Shown piece after piece: positions 1-7,772 of a stretch of DNA of 55,442 nt (the first letter of the stretch is position 1; each line of letters starts with the position of its first letter). The notes beneath the pieces are model-generated. The model worked only from the letters and a program-made list of their open reading frames with translations. It had not been told where the DNA came from and searched no databases. The DNA is from Allobosea sp. TND4EK4 (GTDB lineage Bacteria > Pseudomonadota > Alphaproteobacteria > Rhizobiales > Beijerinckiaceae): assembly GCF_900156025.1 (NCBI RefSeq), contig NZ_FTMO01000021.1:1-55442 (forward strand), read 5' to 3'. Made by a program: the position numbers and the translations under genes.

Positions 1-381
1 CTGCACTATCTGGCGCTGATCGAGGTCAAGCCGAACGCGCTCGACCAGGCGGCGGCGTTGCAGGGCTGGGACCTGCCCGAGACCTTCCAGCACCTGCGCC
101 ATCTTCTGGAAGCGCGGATGGGCAATCGCGGCAAGCGCGAGTTCATCCAGGTGCTGCGGCTGCTGGAGGCCTTGCCGCGCGATATCGTCAGCTTTGCGGT
201 CGGCGAGGCGATCCGGCTCGGTGCCATCGGCTTCGACGCGGTTAAGCTGATCGCGCTGGCGCGGCTGGAACGACGTCCGGCACGCCTCGACCTGGCGGCC
301 TATCCTCACTTGCCGAAGACGGCGGTGAAGACGACCTCGGCGGCCGACTATGCCGTGCTCCTGCCGGGAGCGGCGGCATGA
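1..381 (+). CDS. istA: IS21-family transposase IstA, C-terminal part
   Basis: The reading frame is open from the first base of the window to a TGA at 379-381, so the N-terminal part, including the DDE integrase core, lies outside. The visible part is a helical, Leu/Arg/Ala-rich segment typical of the extreme C-terminus of IS21-family IstA transposases, which bind the multiple terminal repeats and catalyse cut-and-paste transposition. The assignment rests mainly on context: the stop overlaps the start of istB by four bases (ATGA), the standard translational coupling of IS21 elements. No frameshift is visible in the part present. Confidence 0.85.
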   Translation: MHYLALIEVKPNALDQAAALQGWDLPETFQHLRHLLEARMGNRGKREFIQVLRLLEALPRDIVSFAVGEAIRLGAIGFDAVKLIALARLERRPARLDLAAYPHLPKTAVKTTSAADYAVLLPGAAA

Positions 382-1232
382 CGAAAGAGACGCTGCCGCC
401 GGGCACGACCTCAGGAACGCCGCAGGTTCTGCTGGCGCATCACCTCAAGCAACTGAAGCTGCCCACCGTTCTGCGCGAGTACGACAAGGTCGCGCGGGAA
501 TGCGCCCGCGACGGCGTCGATCATCCGCGCTACCTGCTGCGGCTGGTCGAGCTCGAACTGATCGACCGTGAGCGGCGCACGGTCGAGCGGCGGATCCGGG
601 CGGCGCGGTTCCCGGCGGTGAAGAGCTTCGACACCTTCGACTTCACGGCGATCCCGAGCCTGAACAAGATGCTCGTGCTGGAGCTGGCACGCTGCGGCTA
701 CATCCTGCGCCGGGAGAACATCATCGCGCTCGGCAACAGCGGCACGGGCAAGACCCATGTCGCTCTCGCGCTCGGGCTGGCCGCTTGCCAGAAGGGCTTC
801 TCCGTCGCCTTCACGACGGCGGCGTCCCTGGTCAGCCAACTCCTCGAGGCCCGCGACGAGAAGCGCCTGCTCAGGCTCCAGCGCGAGTTGCAGGCGGTCA
901 AGCTGCTGATCGTCGACGAGCTCGGCTATGTGCCGCTCTCGCCGACCGGCGCCGAGCTCTTGTTCGAGGTCTTCTCCCAGCGCTACGAGCGCGGCTCGAC
1001 CATCGTCACCTCGAACTTGCCCTTCGAGGACTGGACGTCCGTCCTGGGATCGGAGCGTCTGACCGGCGCGCTGCTCGACCGGCTGACCCACCACGTCAGC
1101 ATCCTGGCCATGAACGGCGACAGCTACCGCCTCAGGCAATCGGCTGGCCGCAGGCGCGCCACAGCTGCGGCGGAGCAAAACCAGGCCACCGCCGACGGTG
1201 TCGATCCCGACACCGGCGAGATCACCGCCTGA
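378..1232 (+). CDS. istB: IS21-family helper ATPase IstB
   Basis: A 284-residue AAA+ ATPase of the IstB/DnaC type. The Walker A motif GNSGTGKTH lies near residue 120 and a Walker B-like LLIVDELGY near residue 180, followed by the IstB signature segment TSNLPFEDW and [12 protein letters not shown]. IstB remodels target DNA and activates IstA during transposition. The start overlaps the istA stop (ATGA). The length is slightly above the usual 250-270 residues because of a poorly conserved C-terminal tail, and that tail contains an exact inverted copy of the element's terminal repeat at 1169-1188. The gene looks intact. Confidence 0.95.
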   Translation: MTKETLPPGTTSGTPQVLLAHHLKQLKLPTVLREYDKVARECARDGVDHPRYLLRLVELELIDRERRTVERRIRAARFPAVKSFDTFDFTAIPSLNKMLVLELARCGYILRRENIIALGNSGTGKTHVALALGLAACQKGFSVAFTTAASLVSQLLEARDEKRLLRLQRELQAVKLLIVDELGYVPLSPTGAELLFEVFSQRYERGSTIVTSNLPFEDWTSVLGSERLTGALLDRLTHHVSILAMNGDSYRLRQSAGRRRATAAAEQNQATADGVDPDTGEITA

Positions 1233-1356
1233 TCAACCTCGGCAGCGCGATATGGCAAGGGCCCCGATCGGGGCCCTTGCCATATCCGCCAGCGCCTGAC
1301 GCCAGTGGCCTGCTTTTACTCCGCCACCCTGGCCTGGTTTTGCTCCGCCGTTGACA
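1169..1356. repeat. IS21-family right terminal repeats
   Basis: Two 20-bp units lie 24 bp apart at 1306-1325 and 1330-1349 (read on the minus strand GGCGGAGTAAAAGCAGGCCA and GGCGGAGCAAAACCAGGCCA). A third copy, identical to the second but on the opposite strand, sits at 1169-1188 inside the istB coding region. The outer unit is followed by TTGACA (1351-1356), which fits the TG...CA termini of IS21-family elements, so the right end of the element is probably base 1356. Such tandem terminal repeats are known IstA binding sites; the role of the internal copy is inference. Confidence 0.75.
1249..1286. terminator. 38-bp perfect palindrome downstream of istB
   Basis: A perfect inverted repeat centred on GATC with arms reading ATATGGCAAGGGGCCCC-like sequence: the 19-base left arm (1249-1267) is exactly complementary to the right arm (1268-1286). 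It follows the istB stop by 16 bases and can form a very stable hairpin. There is no T-tract, so it could be a bidirectional or rho-assisted terminator, or protection against readthrough from flanking DNA. Confidence 0.6.
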
Positions 1357-1357
1357 A

Positions 1358-1477
1358 AAGCGGCAGATTGATAACCTCAAGAAGTTCCTGCGAAACCAAC
1401 GGCGCCATGATAACGCAACAAATCAACGCCGACTTATCAGCAGCAGCATCAAAAGGCGGGATAAGCGCAAAAGATAA
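1358..1477 (+). pseudogene. 3' remnant of a gene cut by the IS21 element
   Basis: Directly after the presumed IS end, a frame is open from 1358 to a TAA at 1475-1477. It encodes about 39 residues that begin KRQIDNLKKFLRNQRR and finish with a Lys/Arg-rich tail. The stop is followed immediately by a terminator-like hairpin (1477-1502), as expected for the natural end of a gene. In frame upstream there is a stop within the IS end (1352-1354). I infer the C-terminus of a basic, probably nucleic-acid-binding protein whose 5' part was displaced by IS insertion. The family is not recognised. Confidence 0.45.
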
Positions 1478-1502
1478 GGCCATCCACTATCGCGGATGGC
1501 CT
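1477..1502 (+). terminator. hairpin terminator after truncated gene
   Basis: A 9-bp stem AGGCCATCC / GGATGGCCT with an 8-base loop, followed by a pyrimidine-rich stretch (GTCGTATTCTTCTCTTT). It sits directly at the TAA of the truncated frame, so a rho-independent terminator is the simplest reading. Confidence 0.6.
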
Positions 1503-1608
1503 GTCGTATTCTTCTCTTTAGTTCCAGAGCCGGCCGGGCCGTCCATTCCCGAGGGCAGGCGACCCTAACCGTGCAGTCGTACGGCAGCTTGGGGTGCCGA
1601 CCGCTCCG

Positions 1609-1905
1609 CTATTTCGCGGCCAGCAGGGTGAACTTGTGAATCTGCGGCGGTTCGGAAAACAGTTCTTCCGCCTTCTCCATCAGCGCGGCGGCAACCTTGC
1701 CGTCAAGATGGGCCTGCCGATCCTCCTCTGTGTCGAACGTATCGAAGATCGCGTACGCACCGGGACCTTCCTCGATCGCGTACCAGGTCAGAGTGCCCGG
1801 CTCGGCTTGAACGAGCGGCAATGCCGAGGTCAGGAAATTGGCGACATCGCTCTCTTTACCGGGTTTGGCCTTCAGTGGCACGTACAGCGCGAGTTTGGGC
1901 ATCAT
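1609..1905 (-). CDS. antibiotic biosynthesis monooxygenase-type protein
   Basis: A 98-residue single-domain protein of the dimeric alpha/beta-barrel (ABM) fold. It begins MPKLALYVPLKAKPGKE and contains the typical EPGTLTWYAIEE and YAIFDTFDTEEDRQAH segments. Relatives include YgiN-like quinol monooxygenases and cofactor-free oxygenases. It is the last gene of a minus-strand set starting at 4121 and follows the SDR gene by about 108 bases. A second ABM protein is encoded at 2959-3255. The first two codons are ATG ATG, so either could be the start. The substrate is unknown; the neighbourhood suggests quinone or reactive-electrophile metabolism. Confidence 0.8.
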   Translation of the reverse strand: MMPKLALYVPLKAKPGKESDVANFLTSALPLVQAEPGTLTWYAIEEGPGAYAIFDTFDTEEDRQAHLDGKVAAALMEKAEELFSEPPQIHKFTLLAAK

Positions 1906-2013
1906 CGACTCCTCAAGTTAAACGGACAGATATCATTCGGCAGAGTAACGGACGAGCGGGCCGGTACGTTCCCCATGAGGCGGAGCACACGCGGCCCCGC
2001 CTCCTCGTCGAAA

Positions 2014-2754
2014 TCAGAACTGCTGTGCGGTCGGCCGGATGACGATCGCGTTGACGTCAACGTCATCAGGTTGTTCGACAGCGAACGCGATAGCACGCGC
2101 CACCGATGCCGCCGGGATGGCCTGCTTGTAGAAGTCGAGCACCGTCTCGGCTGCCGTGCCAGACGTCGTGAACTTCAAATCGCTTTCGACGGCTCCGGGC
2201 TCGATCGACGTGACACGGACCTTTTCACCCACCTCGTGGCGCAAGCCCTCGCTGATCGCGCTGACCGCGAACTTGGTACCGGAGTAGACCGTGCCGCCTG
2301 GTGCGAAGACCTTGATGCCGGCGACCGAGCTCAGGTTGATGATGTGGCCGCTGCCCTGCTCGAGAAAGCCGGGAAGGGCCGCCGCGATGCCGTAGAGCGT
2401 ACCCTTCAGATTGACGTCGATCATCTGGTCCCACTCGTCGGTGTTGACCTCGGCCATCGGACGGATCGGCATCAGCCCTGCGTTGTTGATCAGCACGTCG
2501 AGGCGGCCGAAGTCGGCAATGATTGCGGCGACGACGGACTGGACCGCCGCCTTGTCGGTGACGTCGAGCGCGTAGCTACGTGCCGTGCCGCCGTTTGCGG
2601 CGATGTCCGCGACGACCTCGTCGAGCTTGTCCTTGCGCCGCGCGGCGATGGCCACCTTTGCGCCGCGTTCCGCGAGAAGCCGCGCGGTTTCTGCGCCGAT
2701 GCCGGTGCTGCCGCCGGTAATGAGAATGACCTTGCCTTCGATACCCTGGGTCAT
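2014..2754 (-). CDS. SDR-family NAD(P)-dependent oxidoreductase
   Basis: A 246-residue classical short-chain dehydrogenase/reductase. The cofactor motif TGGSTGIG is at residues 13-20, NNAG near residue 90, the catalytic Ser in INLSSVAG near 140, and the catalytic YSGTK near 155. An Arg-Arg pair after the second beta strand (AARRKDK) suggests NADPH preference. The sequence resembles the YdfG/clavaldehyde-type group of reductases that act on small aldehydes, ketones or 3-hydroxy acids. It lies in the operon between a small ORF and an ABM monooxygenase, which fits reduction of carbonyl or quinone compounds. Confidence 0.88.
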   Translation of the reverse strand: MTQGIEGKVILITGGSTGIGAETARLLAERGAKVAIAARRKDKLDEVVADIAANGGTARSYALDVTDKAAVQSVVAAIIADFGRLDVLINNAGLMPIRPMAEVNTDEWDQMIDVNLKGTLYGIAAALPGFLEQGSGHIINLSSVAGIKVFAPGGTVYSGTKFAVSAISEGLRHEVGEKVRVTSIEPGAVESDLKFTTSGTAAETVLDFYKQAIPAASVARAIAFAVEQPDDVDVNAIVIRPTAQQF

Positions 2755-2807
2755 GACTGTATTCCTTCAAGTCAGTTGTTGATTTTTCGCCGGATAGCGG
2801 CTCCGCC

Positions 2808-2948
2808 TCAGCGGTAACCGCGTGGATGAATGAGGCCCAAGAGTCCCACGCGGAGTGCAGGTGCCAACAGGCCGATCATCCGCAACTCCTCTCTGTAGAA
2901 CGGTTGTGCCAGCAGCGCCGTACCCACCCATTCTTCAGGCTTGCCCAT
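2808..2948 (-). CDS. possible small protein (46 residues)
   Basis: The frame begins MGKPEEWVGTALL and ends HPRGYR; the middle is moderately hydrophobic (MIGLLAPALRVGLLGLI) and could be one short membrane helix. A GAGGGTGG purine-rich site lies just upstream of the ATG, the start is only 10 bases after the stop of the ABM gene, and the stop is 53 bases before the SDR start, so it fits the operon spacing. There is no recognisable family. It could equally be chance open frame between two genes. Confidence 0.35.
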   Translation of the reverse strand: MGKPEEWVGTALLAQPFYREELRMIGLLAPALRVGLLGLIHPRGYR

Positions 2949-2958
2949 GGCACCACCC

Positions 2959-3255
2959 TCAGGTCGCCGAGACGGGGTTGAGGACGAACGCGGCGCGCTC
3001 GGCCAGATCGCCGATCTGAGAGAGATAGTTCTGGAAGTGGGGCGTCTCGCGGTGGGCGGCGACCGCATCCGCGTCCGCGTACAGCTCGTCGAGCACGAAA
3101 CGGTTCGGATCGCTCTGGTCCTGCCACAGATCGTAGCGCAAATTGCCCGGTTCGGCACGGCTCGGCTTTAGCATGGCGTCGAGCAGAGCGCGCAGGCGGT
3201 CGACGGTATCCGCACGGGCGGTAAGGACGGCGACGATCTTCACGTTGGCGGTCAT
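2959..3255 (-). CDS. putative quinol monooxygenase (ABM domain)
   Basis: A 98-residue ABM-fold protein starting MTANVKIVAVLTARADTVDRL, with the family segments SRAEPGNLRYDLWQD, FVLDELYADADAVAAH and TPHFQNYL. This pattern is typical of YgiN-like quinol monooxygenases. An upstream in-frame ATG at 3330 exists, but the start at 3255 has an AAGGAA ribosome-binding site at good spacing and matches the family length. It lies 71 bases after the DJ-1-like gene in the same direction. It is a paralogue of the protein at 1609-1905, though the two are clearly divergent. Confidence 0.85.
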   Translation of the reverse strand: MTANVKIVAVLTARADTVDRLRALLDAMLKPSRAEPGNLRYDLWQDQSDPNRFVLDELYADADAVAAHRETPHFQNYLSQIGDLAERAAFVLNPVSAT

Positions 3256-3326
3256 GGCACCGTTCCTTGTCTTGGCTATATCCGAGGGAGGGCGCACCCT
3301 GAGCGCCCCGCCGGTCATCCTCGTAC

Positions 3327-4121
3327 TCACGCAGCGGCGCGATCGAGGGCTTCGATCAACGCGTCGGCCATGGCCCGGTCCGATGCCGGATTCTGACCCG
3401 TGATCAGCTCCCGGTCCACGACGACATTCGAAGCGAAGTTCCTGTCGGTGACAGAGACGTCGCCACCGGCCGACCGCAGCGCCTTTTCCATGTCGAAGTA
3501 GAGCTCGCCCTCCAGCACCTGCTCCTCAGCGATCTTCTCCTCGCTCGCCGAAAAGACTGTCATGCGGTAGCCCGCGTAGATCCAGTCTCGCGCCAGGTCG
3601 GCCGCCCCGGCGTCATCGCCTTCCTCCAGCGCCTTGCGGAAGGCCGGAGCATCCTCGAGCGCGGCAACAACGACCACCGGTCCGTGGCAGAGGAGCGCGG
3701 TCGGCTTGTTCGCTGCGTGGAAGTGACGGAGGATCGTGCCCGCATCGCGGTCCACCATGAGGTCGACGATGGGCGCGTGACCTCCCGGCACGAACACGCC
3801 AGCAAAGCCGTCCAGACCCTCGTCGACGACCGATTTCAGCGTACGCACGTCGTTCATCGCCGGGTGGCTGGCAAAAAAGTCCTTGGCGCGCTGGAATGCC
3901 GTCTCATCGCCGCCAAAATGATCAACCGAAACGGAGACGGCGTCGATGTGCGGCTTGGCCCCATTGGGCGTGGCGAGAACAATATCATAGCCGGCGTCGA
4001 GCAGAGCCAGCGCGGGGACCGCCGTCTCGTTGAGATACTGACCGACCGTCGCGGTACCGCCGCCACGCAGACCGAGTTGTGTCGCGTTCGATCCAAGAAC
4101 GAGAACCTGACCCTTGCTCAT
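3327..4121 (-). CDS. DJ-1/PfpI (type 1 glutamine amidotransferase-like) protein
   Basis: A 264-residue protein starting MSKGQVLVLGSNATQL. It has the DJ-1/PfpI fold signature: an acidic residue in the early strand region, the segment FAGVFVPGGHAP, and the nucleophile-elbow Cys in TALLCHGPVVV followed by a conserved His. Hsp31-like members are glyoxalases, deglycases or chaperones. The start at 4121 is chosen because GGAGG lies 5 bases upstream; that site overlaps the codons of the alternative start at 4133. It is the first gene of the minus-strand set and is divergent from the LysR gene. A role in methylglyoxal or electrophile stress is inference. Confidence 0.85.
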   Translation of the reverse strand: MSKGQVLVLGSNATQLGLRGGGTATVGQYLNETAVPALALLDAGYDIVLATPNGAKPHIDAVSVSVDHFGGDETAFQRAKDFFASHPAMNDVRTLKSVVDEGLDGFAGVFVPGGHAPIVDLMVDRDAGTILRHFHAANKPTALLCHGPVVVVAALEDAPAFRKALEEGDDAGAADLARDWIYAGYRMTVFSASEEKIAEEQVLEGELYFDMEKALRSAGGDVSVTDRNFASNVVVDRELITGQNPASDRAMADALIEALDRAAA

Positions 4122-4234
4122 CTGAACCTCCATGTTCGCGGCGTCGATCACCGATGGACGCTAAATGGGCCTCGTTGACATATTCTAGAAGTTTATCTTT
4201 TTGATTTCAGATATAACGCTAACAGGATGACTGT
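4122..4234. promoter_or_regulatory. divergent promoter region, LysR / DJ-1 operon
   Basis: This 113-base gap separates the divergent starts of the LysR regulator and the DJ-1-like gene. Its right half (about 4175-4215) is markedly AT-rich compared with the surroundings and contains T-N11-A-type dyads, as expected where a LysR protein controls its own gene and the divergent operon. No single operator stands out well enough to define exactly. Confidence 0.5.
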
Positions 4235-5170
4235 ATGCGCTACGATCTGAACCTGCTGCCGATCTTCGTCGCGTTGATGGAGGAGCGCAGCGTCACGCGG
4301 GCCGCCGAGCGCATGGGCATGACACAGCCCGCCCTGTCTAACGCCCTGTCGCGCCTACGACTGATGCTGAAGGACCAACTGTTCGTTCGTGAGCGCTACG
4401 GCATCCAGCCGACCCCGATCGCGCTCGAACTCTCACCGCTAATCGCCGAGGCACTCGCCCAGCTCGACGACGCGGTCCTCGGTCAGCAGGCCTTCGACCC
4501 CGCACAGGCCGAACGGCTCTTCACGATCGCGCCGAACGGCTATGTCGAGTTCGTCATCGTCCCCGCTGTCCTGGCGCGCCTGGAGAAGGTCGCGCCCGGC
4601 GTAAAGCTCCGCCTGACACCTTACGGCAACGATCTTGTGGAAACAGGCGTCGTGTCGGGCACGACGGCGCTCGTGCTGGGCCGCATCGTCGATCCGCCCG
4701 ACAACCTCGTCGTCCAGCACCTGATGGACGAAGGGCTCGCCTGCGCCGTCCGCGCCGACCATCCGGCCATCGGCGATGCCATGACGCGCGAGCAGTTTGA
4801 GACGATGAAGCACGTCAACATCGTGCCGCCTGGCCGGATGCGCGCCGGGCTGTTCCAGGCGCTGGCGCAGCAGCAGCTTAAGCGCGACGTCGCGATTTCC
4901 GTGACCAATTTCTTAGCGGTAGCCGAGATGGTGGCGGTGACCGACTACTGCGCCACCCTGCCCTCGCTCATCTGCAGGCGGCTGATGCACGACCCCCGGC
5001 TGAAGATCCTGCCCGCCCCGGTCGACCTCGGCAGCTTTCCCGTGGAAATGGCCTGGCACGTCCGCTACCGGCACGATCCCGCACACCGCTGGCTACGGGC
5101 GCTGATCGGCGAGGTCATCACCGACTTCAAGGGCAAGACGGCAGCGACAGCCATGCCGTCGCCAGCGTGA
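4235..5170 (+). CDS. LysR-family transcriptional regulator
   Basis: 311 residues. The N-terminal winged helix-turn-helix is typical (MRYDLNLLPIFVALMEERS, then VTRAAERMGMTQPALSNALSRLR), followed by the effector-binding domain from about residue 90. The N-terminal wording, with DLNLL in place of the more common MxLRQL, places it in the NodD/LinR/PnbR-like subgroup that often senses aromatic compounds. AGGA lies about 10 bases before the ATG. It is transcribed away from the DJ-1/ABM/SDR set and is the likely regulator of it, by analogy with the common LysR arrangement. Confidence 0.92.
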   Translation: MRYDLNLLPIFVALMEERSVTRAAERMGMTQPALSNALSRLRLMLKDQLFVRERYGIQPTPIALELSPLIAEALAQLDDAVLGQQAFDPAQAERLFTIAPNGYVEFVIVPAVLARLEKVAPGVKLRLTPYGNDLVETGVVSGTTALVLGRIVDPPDNLVVQHLMDEGLACAVRADHPAIGDAMTREQFETMKHVNIVPPGRMRAGLFQALAQQQLKRDVAISVTNFLAVAEMVAVTDYCATLPSLICRRLMHDPRLKILPAPVDLGSFPVEMAWHVRYRHDPAHRWLRALIGEVITDFKGKTAATAMPSPA

Positions 5171-5287
5171 TGGACGTCTGTCGGCCGCGCGACGCCGGTT
5201 GACTTCCGTAAGCGCCCCTGAAGGCTGAGGTTCCTCTTGCGTATTTCCACCGACGCCATCTCACGAAGCGGCATCGGCTCACCGCGG

Positions 5288-5617
5288 GCGAAGAGATACC
5301 GTCGGCGCATCCGATCATGTGTTCGGCCTCATGCCATTCATCGGCTACCGCTTCGCGACGCGCCTGCGCGGCCCGAGGGACCGGCGTCTGCATCTGTTGC
5401 CGGGCCAGGAAGCGCGGCTGCTGCTGGCCGCATGAGCGGCGATCCGGTCGCAATCGGGCATGTTGACGCCCGTTGGGACGAACTGCTGCGTCTCATTATC
5501 TCGATCCGCAGCGGCACAGCCACCGCATCGGCGATGCTGCGCAGATTTTCCGCTTACCCACGTTAGAATGGACTGGCGCTGTCGGGATTAACAGGCGCCC
5601 GCGCCAGTTCAGGCCGG
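5288..5617 (+). pseudogene. decayed Tn3-family transposase (TnpA) fragment
   Basis: In one frame 5298-5415 reads DTVGASDHVFGLMPFIGYRF..., matching the DTGGxTDHVFAL...LLGFRFAPR block of Tn3-family transposases. In another frame 5458-5565 reads HVDARWDELLRLI and SIRSGTATASAMLRRFSAYPR, matching the following TnpA block. A TAG at the next codon replaces the Gln normally found before NGLA, and the frame continues NGLALSGL before decaying. At least one frameshift, one nonsense codon and large deletions on both sides show that this is a fossil. Confidence 0.75.
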
Positions 5618-5722
5618 GCGAGCCTCTATGACGACATCACCGACAAGATCATCGCCGAGCTTGAGGCGGGCCGCGCGCCCTGGGTCCAGCCCTGGGGATC
5701 GGCCGCGGCCAAGGCGCCGGGC
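5618..5722 (+). pseudogene. N-terminal fragment of an ArdC-like antirestriction protein
   Basis: The frame from 5618 reads ASLYDDITDKIIAELEAGR followed by APWVQPWGSAAAKAP, the highly conserved N-terminal block of ArdC-type (DUF1738) ssDNA-binding antirestriction proteins carried by plasmids and integrative elements. After about 5722 the similarity stops abruptly and the sequence changes to IS91-related DNA on the other strand. No start codon is seen. This is a short remnant of a lost plasmid-like module. Confidence 0.7.
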
Positions 5723-5814
5723 CACGTCAAGCTTGGTGTCGACGCGTGCGTAGTTACGGCCGAGTTCGGTGAGGTGTGGCTTGCTGCCGGTTTCGTGACA
5801 CCGAGATTGGGTGT

Positions 5815-5990
5815 TTCATGAAAGGTGTCAATCCTGACGGCGAAGATCGTGCGCGGTGCTGTGCCCGGCGCGAAGCGCTCGACGTGGATCATGCGACCGC
5901 CGCAGCATGGGCATGGCGGATGCGGTTCAGGGGTCTGCTCGGGTTGGTCGGCGGCGAACAGGACGTCGTTCCTGACGATGTCGTCCGGGG
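5815..5990 (-). pseudogene. IS91-family transposase C-terminal remnant
   Basis: On the minus strand the frame contains PPCPCCGGRMIHVERF followed shortly by VRIDT, matching the C-terminal zinc-binding CPxCGG...RIDT block of IS91-family Y2 transposases (rolling-circle elements). The rest of the transposase is absent. It adjoins a tyrosine-recombinase remnant on the plus strand, a combination I know from IS91-type elements that carry an accessory integrase. Confidence 0.55.
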
Positions 5991-6039
5991 TCGTCGCCAC
6001 GATGATCTGCCTGATGCGACGATGGCGCCGGCGCGCCGG

Positions 6040-6270
6040 CCTGATGCGCGGCAACAAGGCCCGTTCGCGCAACGCACGGCTGGCGGCCGTGAAGCCCTTC
6101 TTCCGCTATCTCGAACACCGCGTACCCGCAGTACTGGATCAGGCCTTTCGGGTGCACGCCATTCCGATGAAGAAGATTGACGAGACGCTCGTGGCTTCGC
6201 TTTCGCGCGCCGAAGTCCGAGCGCTGCACGATGCGTCGGACCGGCGGACAACATCGGGTATCGACCATCC
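6040..6270 (+). pseudogene. tyrosine recombinase/integrase fragment
   Basis: The frame reads RGNKARSRNARLAAVKPFFR, then YLEHRVPAVLDQAFRVHAIP and MKKIDETLVASLSRAEVRAL. This is the SAM-like N-terminal DNA-binding domain and linker of phage-type integrases, here of the kind found beside IS91-like transposases. The catalytic domain with its R-H-R-Y residues is not present in any frame downstream; the sequence becomes shifted after about 6270. The fragment is non-functional. Confidence 0.65.
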
Positions 6271-6399
6271 CCGGCGATGGCCTCGACGACGACGTATCGG
6301 TGCCTCGCGGGCTGACGGCTTGCTTGCGCGCGGGCCGAGCTCTGCGTTTCCGCGCGAGCGGACCTGCGGCCTTGGAAAGGCCTTTGTGGACGATGCCAT

Positions 6400-6870
6400 C
6401 ATGATCAGCGAACGGCCACCGGCGGTCGAAGACCGGGCGATCCCGCGCCATTGGGAAGGTGTCTCATCCTGGGCCTGCACAGCGGCGATCGGCACTCTCG
6501 TCGAACGCAGCTCGCGCTGCACGATGCTGCTGCACCTGCCGCGCCAAGAGGGATATCAGTGGGGATAGCGGGCAAGAACGGCCCGCCACTTGCGGGACAC
6601 GGTGCTGAAGCCGTTCGCACGGCGCTCGCCCAATTCATGAGCGAACTGCCCGCGACGCTTCGTCAATCGCTAACCTGGTCCCAGTTCAATCGCTGACCTG
6701 GGACCAGGGAGCCGCGATGGCTCAGCACGCACGGCTCCGCATTGAGAGCGGGCCGGCACTTTACCGGGAATCTGGCTGCTGCCGCTCACGCGATGAACAC
6801 GCGTCATCGCAAAACGCTCGGATGGAAAACACCGATCGAAGTGCTCGATCCGTTCCTCGCTCAGCAATAG
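6400..6870 (+). pseudogene. decayed IS30-family transposase
   Basis: Pieces of the IS30-family catalytic domain occur in order but in different frames: ERPPAVEDRAIPRHWEG and AIGTLVERSSRCTMLLHLPR at 6408-6540, AKNGPPLAGHGAEAVRTAL near 6570-6632, LPATLRQSLTW at about 6645-6680, and the C-terminal AMNTRHRKTLGWKTPIEVLD ending at a TAG at 6868-6870. Frameshifts, in-frame stops and an internal deletion of the block with the last catalytic Glu are evident. A short CTGACCTGGGACCAG-type sequence near 6660-6705 is partly duplicated. Confidence 0.75.
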
Positions 6871-6982
6871 GATGCTGGTGTTGCGATCGCGGGTTGAAGC
6901 CGCCATTGCAGGCGATGCGCCGGTCTGCAGCAGGCTTTCCCGCCTGAAAGGCGGCATGATCGCCGTGTTCCGGCAGCCGAGA

Positions 6983-7741
6983 TCAGTGCATCACCGATCC
7001 GCCGTCGACGACGATCGTCTGGCCAGTCAGGAAATCACTGTCGGCGGCGCTGAGATAGATGAGCGTTCCGAGCAGGTCCTCCGGCTGGGCTTCGCGCTTG
7101 AGCGCGCGCGTGGCGACGTTGTTAGCGACCACGTCTGCGGCCCAGGCGGGATTGACCTTGACGTTGTCGCTCATCACCAGCCCCGGCGCGATGCAGTTCA
7201 CCCGGATGCCGTCCGGACCGAGCTCGCGCGCCAGCGCGCGCGTGAAGCCGACGACGGCCGCCTTGGACGTCACGTAGTGCAGCAGCATGGGCGAGCCCTT
7301 GAAGACCGTCCCAGAGGCGATGTTGACGATCTTCCCGTAGCCCTGCGCGCGCATCTGCGGCACCACCGCCTTGGCGCATTCGAACGAGCCGCGCACGTTC
7401 ACGCTCATCACGGCGTCCCATTCGGAGGACGAAATCTGATCAAACGGCTTCAGCGCGAGATTGCCGAAGAGTCCTGCATTGTTGATCAAGATGTCGGCGC
7501 GCCCGAAGCGCGAGACGGTTTCCGCGACCATGTCCGATACCGAGCCGGGTGACGTCACGTCCGCCGCGACGGCGATCACGTGCCCGCCGGTCGCCGCGAT
7601 GGCTTCCCGCGTCTCCTCGGGCACGCGAATATCCGAGATGCAGACTGCCGCACCTTCCTTCGCCAGCGCCAGCGCATAGCTCGCCCCGATCCCCTGGGCG
7701 GCGCCGGTCACCAGCGCCACTCGTCCTGCCAATCTCGCCAT
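6983..7741 (-). CDS. SDR-family oxidoreductase
   Basis: A 252-residue classical SDR starting MARLAGRVALVTGAAQGIG. The cofactor motif TGAAQGIG is at residues 12-19, an Asp-containing second strand (CISDIRV) points to NAD preference, NNAG is near residue 90, and the catalytic residues lie in NIASGTVF and LHYVTSKAA. The C-terminal TGQTIVVDGGSVMH is the usual FabG-like end. The start at 7741 has GGAGAA just upstream; longer upstream in-frame extension is out of keeping with the family. It is 31 bases downstream of livF in the same direction, so it probably belongs to the importer operon and may oxidise an imported alcohol. Confidence 0.9.
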   Translation of the reverse strand: MARLAGRVALVTGAAQGIGASYALALAKEGAAVCISDIRVPEETREAIAATGGHVIAVAADVTSPGSVSDMVAETVSRFGRADILINNAGLFGNLALKPFDQISSSEWDAVMSVNVRGSFECAKAVVPQMRAQGYGKIVNIASGTVFKGSPMLLHYVTSKAAVVGFTRALARELGPDGIRVNCIAPGLVMSDNVKVNPAWAADVVANNVATRALKREAQPEDLLGTLIYLSAADSDFLTGQTIVVDGGSVMH

Positions 7742-7772
7742 TCGCTTTTCTCCAGAACCGCCCGCAACGCTC

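Noticed and set aside
1305..1568. 87-residue plus-strand ORF across the IS21 end
   Set aside because: It spans the IS terminus and the terminator hairpin; another frame ends naturally at 1477 before the hairpin and is the better candidate.
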